DNA from: Catonia carolina
Taxonomy: Eukaryota > Arthropoda > Insecta > Hemiptera > Achilidae
Direction: 5' to 3'
Assembly: GCA_035578175.1 (NCBI GenBank)
Contig: JAQMRL010000001.1
Coordinates: forward strand, 51,173,553-51,237,552
Length of the DNA: 64,000 bases
Shown here: positions 59,185-64,000 of the stretch, one piece after another
How the letters are laid out: each line of letters begins with the position of its first letter
How positions within the stretch are numbered: the stretch's first letter is position 1
The notes under the pieces: model-generated
What the model was told of the DNA's origin: nothing
What the model saw: only the letters and a program-made list of their open reading frames with translations
The model's database searches: none
Position numbers and translations under genes: made by a program

Positions 59185-60130
59185 TTATTACTAGTGAAAA
59201 CCTACTGTTCTACTTCTATAACCTACTGTATTCACTAATAATCAAGCTGCCAATTCATTTTTGAATAAACTGAAAAAATTGTTTTGATAACAAAACACAA
59301 TTCTTTATTCATAAATAAATAAATATTACTTGAATTATATTCGTCTATTCTCAGTCTTTGATTTCTAATAATAAATCTGTAAATTTAAATTTATATTACC
59401 TGATTATTTTTGGTAAATGAGTGAACAGATTATTTTTTACTTATTTTTTTTTTTTTTTTTTTGTAGCATGTAAGTGTATTTAATCCTATGCAGTTTTAAG
59501 AATATTTTGTAAACTTGCTTATTTGGTTGGTCGTGTATAATTTACTCTAAATTTAAAAACAAGATGTCTAGGAATGCTTTGTCTTTTGTTCTTTTTTATA
59601 TCTGAGAAAAACTCATGTTCACTCCTTAACGATGGGGGAAGTAGTGTTGGACTCAATTGAGGCATCCTGTCCAGCCCCAAGGAGGCCGCAACCACCTACC
59701 AACTAAAAACCCACCGCCTGGCCACTTTATCCGACACCAGCAAAATGAAATGTTTTGTTGTTGAGTTGTGCTGCTGGCAATTCATTCCGTGCTGATTTGG
59801 CTCTAATGGTAAAATGAGGCCATACCAATATTCTTTTGTTTTAAAAAAATTTATGGAGGTAAAGGAAAATAAAAGACATAAAAATCTCAGAAATTCAGTT
59901 TTTATTAAAAACAACAGACCAAAAATTGATGGAAAAATAATCTCAAACAAAACAAAAGATAATGCAAAAAAGTTATAAATAAGAAATTATCACTGTGGCG
60001 TACAATTTAAAATAAAAGTAGAACACGGCTTGTAATTCCATTTGATTTACAATGCGCTCAACATTCTACCACTCAACAGAAGGTTTAAAAAAACAAGTTA
60101 CTGATTTATTGTTCTCTATATCTGTATCTA
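59185..60130. other. Intergenic, no supported gene
   Basis: Contains a T-run at 59446-59464 and a GC-richer patch at 59650-59730. An 84-codon reverse open stretch at 59696-59950 has no recognisable domain. Confidence 0.45.
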
Positions 60131-60794
60131 ATCTAATTAGACTCGTAGCCAGGATTTTGGTTCAAGGAGGACTGAATCTGAAGATTGTTTTTTGTTTTAC
60201 ATCTGACTGTTAGGCACAATTAAGTAGTCATGGACGAATAAATAAATCATAATCGAATCATTTTTATTAGAATACAATTTAAAAGTGTCTAGCAGCTACG
60301 CACTGCATGAATGTATTCGATACAGTGTAATACTATTCAAGACCCTGAACTTATAAACTTATTTAAATAAATGCAGTTTATTCATTTTTGTTATGAATAC
60401 ATCTCTACGGCTGTTGGCATTGTTCAATATTCTGTCTCTCTGTCACTCATGCGACTTATTCTACAATGTTTCTGTAGTCTTTGACACCCAACCCTCTGTT
60501 CTAATTCTGTATTAGAGGCACAACGATTTGTGCAACCGGCACCATCCACAGAAAAAGACATAACAAACCTTGAAAGTATGGTTTTTAGGCGGATGAAATA
60601 TATTAAATTTATTGTTATTTCACAGGCTTTGATTATACTGTTTATTTTTATTCATTTGATGATGAATGGTAACATTGAAATTTTTTTATTTTATAAGCAA
60701 CTAAATTATTCGGGTCTGTAAACTGCGGTTTGTTAATAGTTTATTCGTTCACGTTTATTTAAAAATTTTTCAAAATGGTCAACAGTTGTTCACA

Positions 60795-60860
60795 ACCGGG
60801 TGCCGCGGCACCCAGGGGTGTTAAAAACAAGAGCTACGAGTGCCGCAGTAGTCGCTGACT
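60795..60860. mobile_element. hAT-type terminal fragment with palindromic GTGCCGCGGCAC
   Basis: cacaaccgggtgccgcggcacccaggggtgt, with a later gtgccgcag, resembles the ends of certain hAT elements in which GTGCCGCG is repeated. Only one end was found. Confidence 0.5.
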
Positions 60861-61124
60861 ATGCAAAATTTTTGTAAAAGCAGCTAATTAAAAAGAAGTC
60901 CGTAAGCAGATAAAAGAGATAAGGTAAAAATTAATGGTAAGAAACAGTAAGAAAGTGGATGCAAAGTTGAACTGAACTCTTGAACATTGCAATAACTAAT
61001 ACCAAAACTAAAAGAAGACAGAAACTGACTTCCAGCTAAGATAAATTGTGTTTGAGCCTCTCAACAATCCGACCCAAAATTTTCAAAAAACATCAAAGAC
61101 AAGTTTCTCATTAAATTGCAAGTA

Positions 61125-62535
61125 TTATAGTGCAAGTATTAATTGCAGTGTTATAGACTTAAGAAATAAAATTAATATTCTGGAAACCTACTGTAGGAAA
61201 AAGAGTATAGTAGTTAACACTTCCAAAACAAAGGTCATACCCTTTCATAGAGGTCGCCAAAAATCGACACTAAGCTTTTATTATGATAGCCAAAAAATGG
61301 AGGTATGTAAACAATACAATTATTTGGGTGTACCGTTTTTTTCATCTGGTAGTTTTCGTGAAACCTGTAAAAGTTTTATAACAAAGGCTAGACTCTCAAG
61401 TTGTACAGTGCTGAAAACAATGCAGAAGGCAAAGGTTAGGACGTGGGAGAGTAAAATGCGGCTGTATGATGTGATAGTTCTCCCTACTTTAATATACGGT
61501 GCTGAGATATGGGGCCCTTTTTATGTGGATATGGCTGAGACTGCGCAGAAATTTTTCATGAAAAATATGCTATACTTGGACAGATGTGCCCCGGGGTGGG
61601 CGGTACGAATGGAAACGGGTAGAGTTCATGTTGCATTTTATATTTTCAAAAAATGTATTAAGTGGTTTGTCAAAGTAAACCAAATGGACTCGGTACGGTA
61701 TCCTACGCTCTGTTTTTTAAACTCTTAGAGTTATACAACAATGGGAATGTAAATATAAATAACAGGTACAACATCATATCAGTTATTGATAGAGCTGCTC
61801 GTTGTGCTGGTATCGAAAATATAACAGAGGTCTTTGCTAACAGTAGTATAGTAGATCAAAATATTAGAAAATTCAAAACCTACTTTTTTAATAGGGATAA
61901 AATAAGGGCCACTAACTCTACAAATTGCCCCAATTTTAGATGGATAAATCCTGAATTGGCTGTGGGAGAGTATCTCAGCATGAAAGTAGCGCCCTGGAAG
62001 GTGAGATGTATTTCACAGCTCAGATTGAGCTCTAACCGGCGCATTTATTTATACGTGTATAATAGGAGCCATGTAATTGATCCCTCTAAGGAATGCCCCT
62101 GTTGCAATTTGAGAGCTTTAGAAACGCTGGACCACATATTGATTGAATGCCCCATTTACAATGAATTTAGAGGAGGCATTTTTAAGGAACTTGTAGGGAG
62201 TGAATTGGACACAAATTCGAAGCTGGCTTTCCTGTTGAGTAGATTTTCATTGAAAAAAATTGACGAGGTGTGTTATTTCGTGGTGTCAATGTTGAATATG
62301 AGGGCTTTTGCGGCGGAAATTATAGACTGATTTGCTATACCGTCGTGCCAGGACTGATATGATTTAATTTTGTTTTTATGAACTTAATGTTATTTTTATG
62401 AATACTTACTTATGTGTTAAATTGTGGAATTTTAATGTATTGAAATTTAAATTTTAATGTCTTGTAGCAACTCTATTTGTATGGGTATATACCCGAACAC
62501 AAATTATTGTATAAATATATAAATAAATAAATAAA
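61125..62535 (+). mobile_element. 5'-truncated LINE with 13-bp target-site duplication and (TAAA)n tail
   Basis: taaattgcaagta occurs at 61112-61124 and again at 62536-62548, directly after a (TAAA)n tail at about 62511-62540. The first few bases may overlap the tail repeat. The element therefore begins abruptly inside the reverse transcriptase domain, as expected when target-primed reverse transcription stops early. Confidence 0.85.
61126..62330 (+). pseudogene. LINE reverse transcriptase C-terminus and zinc-knuckle, one frameshift
   Basis: From just after the catalytic DD block, the frame reads VIDLRNKINILETYCRKKSI, VVNTSKTKVIPFHRG and YNYLGVPF. Then come RLYDVIVLPTLIYGAEIWGP, YLDRCAPGWAVR and, in a second frame after about 61710, KLLELYNNG, LSMKVAPWKVRCISQLR and the Cys/His cluster ECPCCNLRALETLDHILIEC. 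It ends in TGA at 62330. The shift falls in a T-run (tgttttttaaactc, about 61708-61721), one base off. Otherwise it is open, so the insertion is young or the shift is a homopolymer error. Confidence 0.88.
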
Positions 62536-63194
62536 TAAATTGCAAGTAATTTTATTTAAAATACTTATAACTAAAAGTTATTTTAATATTATTAAACTCT
62601 TTTTTTGACCTTTATTAAAACCTAATAGCTAATTAACAATATAATATTATGAGTATTCAGGTGCCATTATGGATTAGATCCATTGGTAACAGTGTTGTAA
62701 AAAAAAGAAGCGCACTGCTGGAATAGTAGATAATTATTCAAATAATTTGTTATTGAATATCTTATCACTAACATTAAGGCTAGTGAAGGGTGATAGATGT
62801 AAAACTGCTAAACCTGACCCAGGTTAGGAAATCTAACCCAGGACCTGTGGCATATCAGTTTGGTATGAAATTAGGATTTTCTATTCTAGGGGTGGGCTGA
62901 AGCCCCTCACTGGCTACGTGTCTGAATTAAATAGTGGAATTTTTAGACATGTTTACTGTACTACAATGTAGGTATTGTACTATATACAGTGTTGAAGGGA
63001 AAAGATTTTTGTTGCAATAGTAAACTGGTTTTTGTAAATTATTTATGATCACTCCATTACAGTTACTATTGTAATATTGAAAATATTTAAGTCTAAAATT
63101 ACTTTTCTTTTGTAATGAAGATACTGTGGATTCAGTGATGAGTAATGAGGAATAGTTGAGAATACAGGTACTTAATTTTTTTGGGATAATAAGT

Positions 63195-63200
63195 TTTATT
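63195..63200 (-). promoter_or_regulatory. Candidate polyadenylation signal of the multicopper oxidase gene
   Basis: On the reverse strand AATAAA lies about 117 bases after the stop codon, a sensible distance for a short 3' untranslated region. AT richness makes a chance match possible. Confidence 0.4.
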
Positions 63201-63225
63201 ATTTAACAACCTCTGTATACTTAAT

Positions 63226-63248
63226 ATAAATAAATAAATAAATATTAA
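63226..63248. repeat. (AAAT)n microsatellite
   Basis: Four to five AAAT units just downstream of the multicopper oxidase 3' end. It may mark the tail of an old LINE insertion, but no coding remains beside it. Confidence 0.7.
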
Positions 63249-63316
63249 TTTACTAAAATTCAAATATCACAATTTTGTATTTTGTTACATACTAATAAAA
63301 AAACAAAACAAAACAT

Positions 63317-63540
63317 TTAAATTAATTTAATTGTAGAAATTAAACATATTAGAACAACCCAAAAAAGGGGGACAAATGAAGATGCATTTCCTCCTGGATT
63401 TTCTGGCATGAAAACCCAATTTCCACATTGAGGAAAATTGTTTGGTATTTTTGACATTTGAGATTTTTCACCAACCTTCAGTACCATTGCCATACCAAGT
63501 TCCATGTGGTTTGAGACATGACAGTGAAACAGCCAATAAC
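63317..63540 (-). CDS. Multicopper oxidase (laccase-like), last coding exon; gene continues past the right edge
   Basis: The exon opens after an acceptor (reverse strand tttgttccag, AG at 63541-63542) in phase 1 and runs 224 nt to a TAA. It encodes [20 protein letters not shown], the C-terminal copper-binding motif of multicopper oxidases. In HCHxxxHxxxxM the histidines and cysteine bind the type 1 and type 3 coppers, and the residue ten after the Cys (here Met) is the axial type 1 ligand. It is followed by LKVGEKSQM and NNFPQCGNW. The last about 20 residues ([19 protein letters not shown]) are hydrophobic, suggesting a membrane or GPI anchor. Family members are usually extracellular and oxidise phenols, ascorbate or metal ions. 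The other three copper motifs lie outside the window, so the subclass is undetermined. Confidence 0.88.
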
Positions 63541-64000
63541 CTGGAACAAAAAAAAACAGTATCTAGTAATCTTGGATTATTGTCATTGTACATAAACAAC
63601 GATTAACATTCTTGTAGCTTACAGTAGAAAATTTCAGTTGCTAATTGTTTAGTGTTTTCCATTAGAGAATTATCTATTACAGGCCAGACTCTCCTGGGAA
63701 TCAATAACTTTAAAACATATCTAAGGATCTACTCTGATGCAACATATCCAGAAGTCAAAGAAATTGTTTAGAATTTTTAAAAAATATTAAAACCTGAAAA
63801 AATGTTTTAGAAAGTGGTTTGCCAGATTTTTTGATTTTCTGTATTATGCTTTTCCTCCAATAAGAATGCACCTGCTTTTTTGAGTTATTGACAAGCACCC
63901 TTTGGATGACTTATGATCTGTGGTTTATTAGTGTTACGATTAGGCCTATTATTGCTCTATTTATAAATTAGCTCTTGTACCTGTAATGGTGTGACCAATC

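Larger units (their letters stand above)
60135..62928. mobile_element. Possible TIR-bounded transposon enclosing a LINE insertion
   Basis: aattagactcgtagccagg at 60135-60153 and, in reverse, aattcagacacgtagccag at 62928-62910 are near-identical inverted ends. Both continue into G-rich segments (ttcaaggagg; gaggggcttcagcccaccc). The interior holds a hAT-like fragment near 60795-60860 and the 5'-truncated LINE at 61125-62535. No transposase was seen. Confidence 0.45.

Noticed and set aside
59696..59950. Reverse open frame of 84 codons
   Set aside because: No recognisable motif; neighbours are repeats; could not be supported as a gene or exon.
1..64000. CRISPR arrays, operons, bacterial promoters or prophage
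   Set aside because: Spliced genes, SINEs, LINEs and TA-target transposons mark an animal nuclear genome; no regularly spaced direct repeats were found.

Overview
The window looks like nuclear DNA of an insect. It is AT-rich, its one complete gene is split by phase-consistent GT-AG introns of up to about 7.9 kb, and the space between exons is packed with tRNA-derived SINEs, broken LINEs and cut-and-paste DNA transposons. Some dispersed repeats resemble ones I associate with polyneopteran insects (stick insects, crickets, cockroaches); that is recall, not a search, and the order is uncertain. No bacterial, plastid or mitochondrial features were seen.

Layout. 1-15.7 kb: no recognised host exon; several SINE, hAT-MITE and LINE relics. 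15.7-43.8 kb, plus strand: a nine-exon gene for an SLC17-type (sialin / phosphate-cotransporter-like) major facilitator membrane transporter. The exons join without a frame break into 503 codons, and the introns carry many mobile elements. The largest is a 3.4-kb LINE in intron 6 (minus strand) with a 962-residue endonuclease/reverse-transcriptase ORF, a poly(A) tail and a perfect 10-bp target-site duplication. 43.8-63.3 kb: intergenic, with a structurally complete but mutated Tigger/pogo transposon (24-bp perfect terminal repeats, TA duplication), a neighbouring MITE, SINEs and several LINE fragments. One LINE fragment, at 61.1-62.5 kb, is 5'-truncated and flanked by a 13-bp duplication. 63.3-63.5 kb, minus strand: the last coding exon of a multicopper oxidase (laccase-like) gene that continues beyond the right edge.

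The two host genes converge (SLC17 plus, oxidase minus), about 19.5 kb apart. Nothing suggests that they act together. I found no convincing new multi-gene system. The observations most worth following are the substitutions at the sialin proton-coupling positions in the SLC17 protein, the nested transposon history, and a recurring pattern in which DNA-transposon ends enclose or adjoin LINE-derived coding fragments. All coordinates come from reading the sequence by eye; element boundaries without a target-site duplication are approximate.
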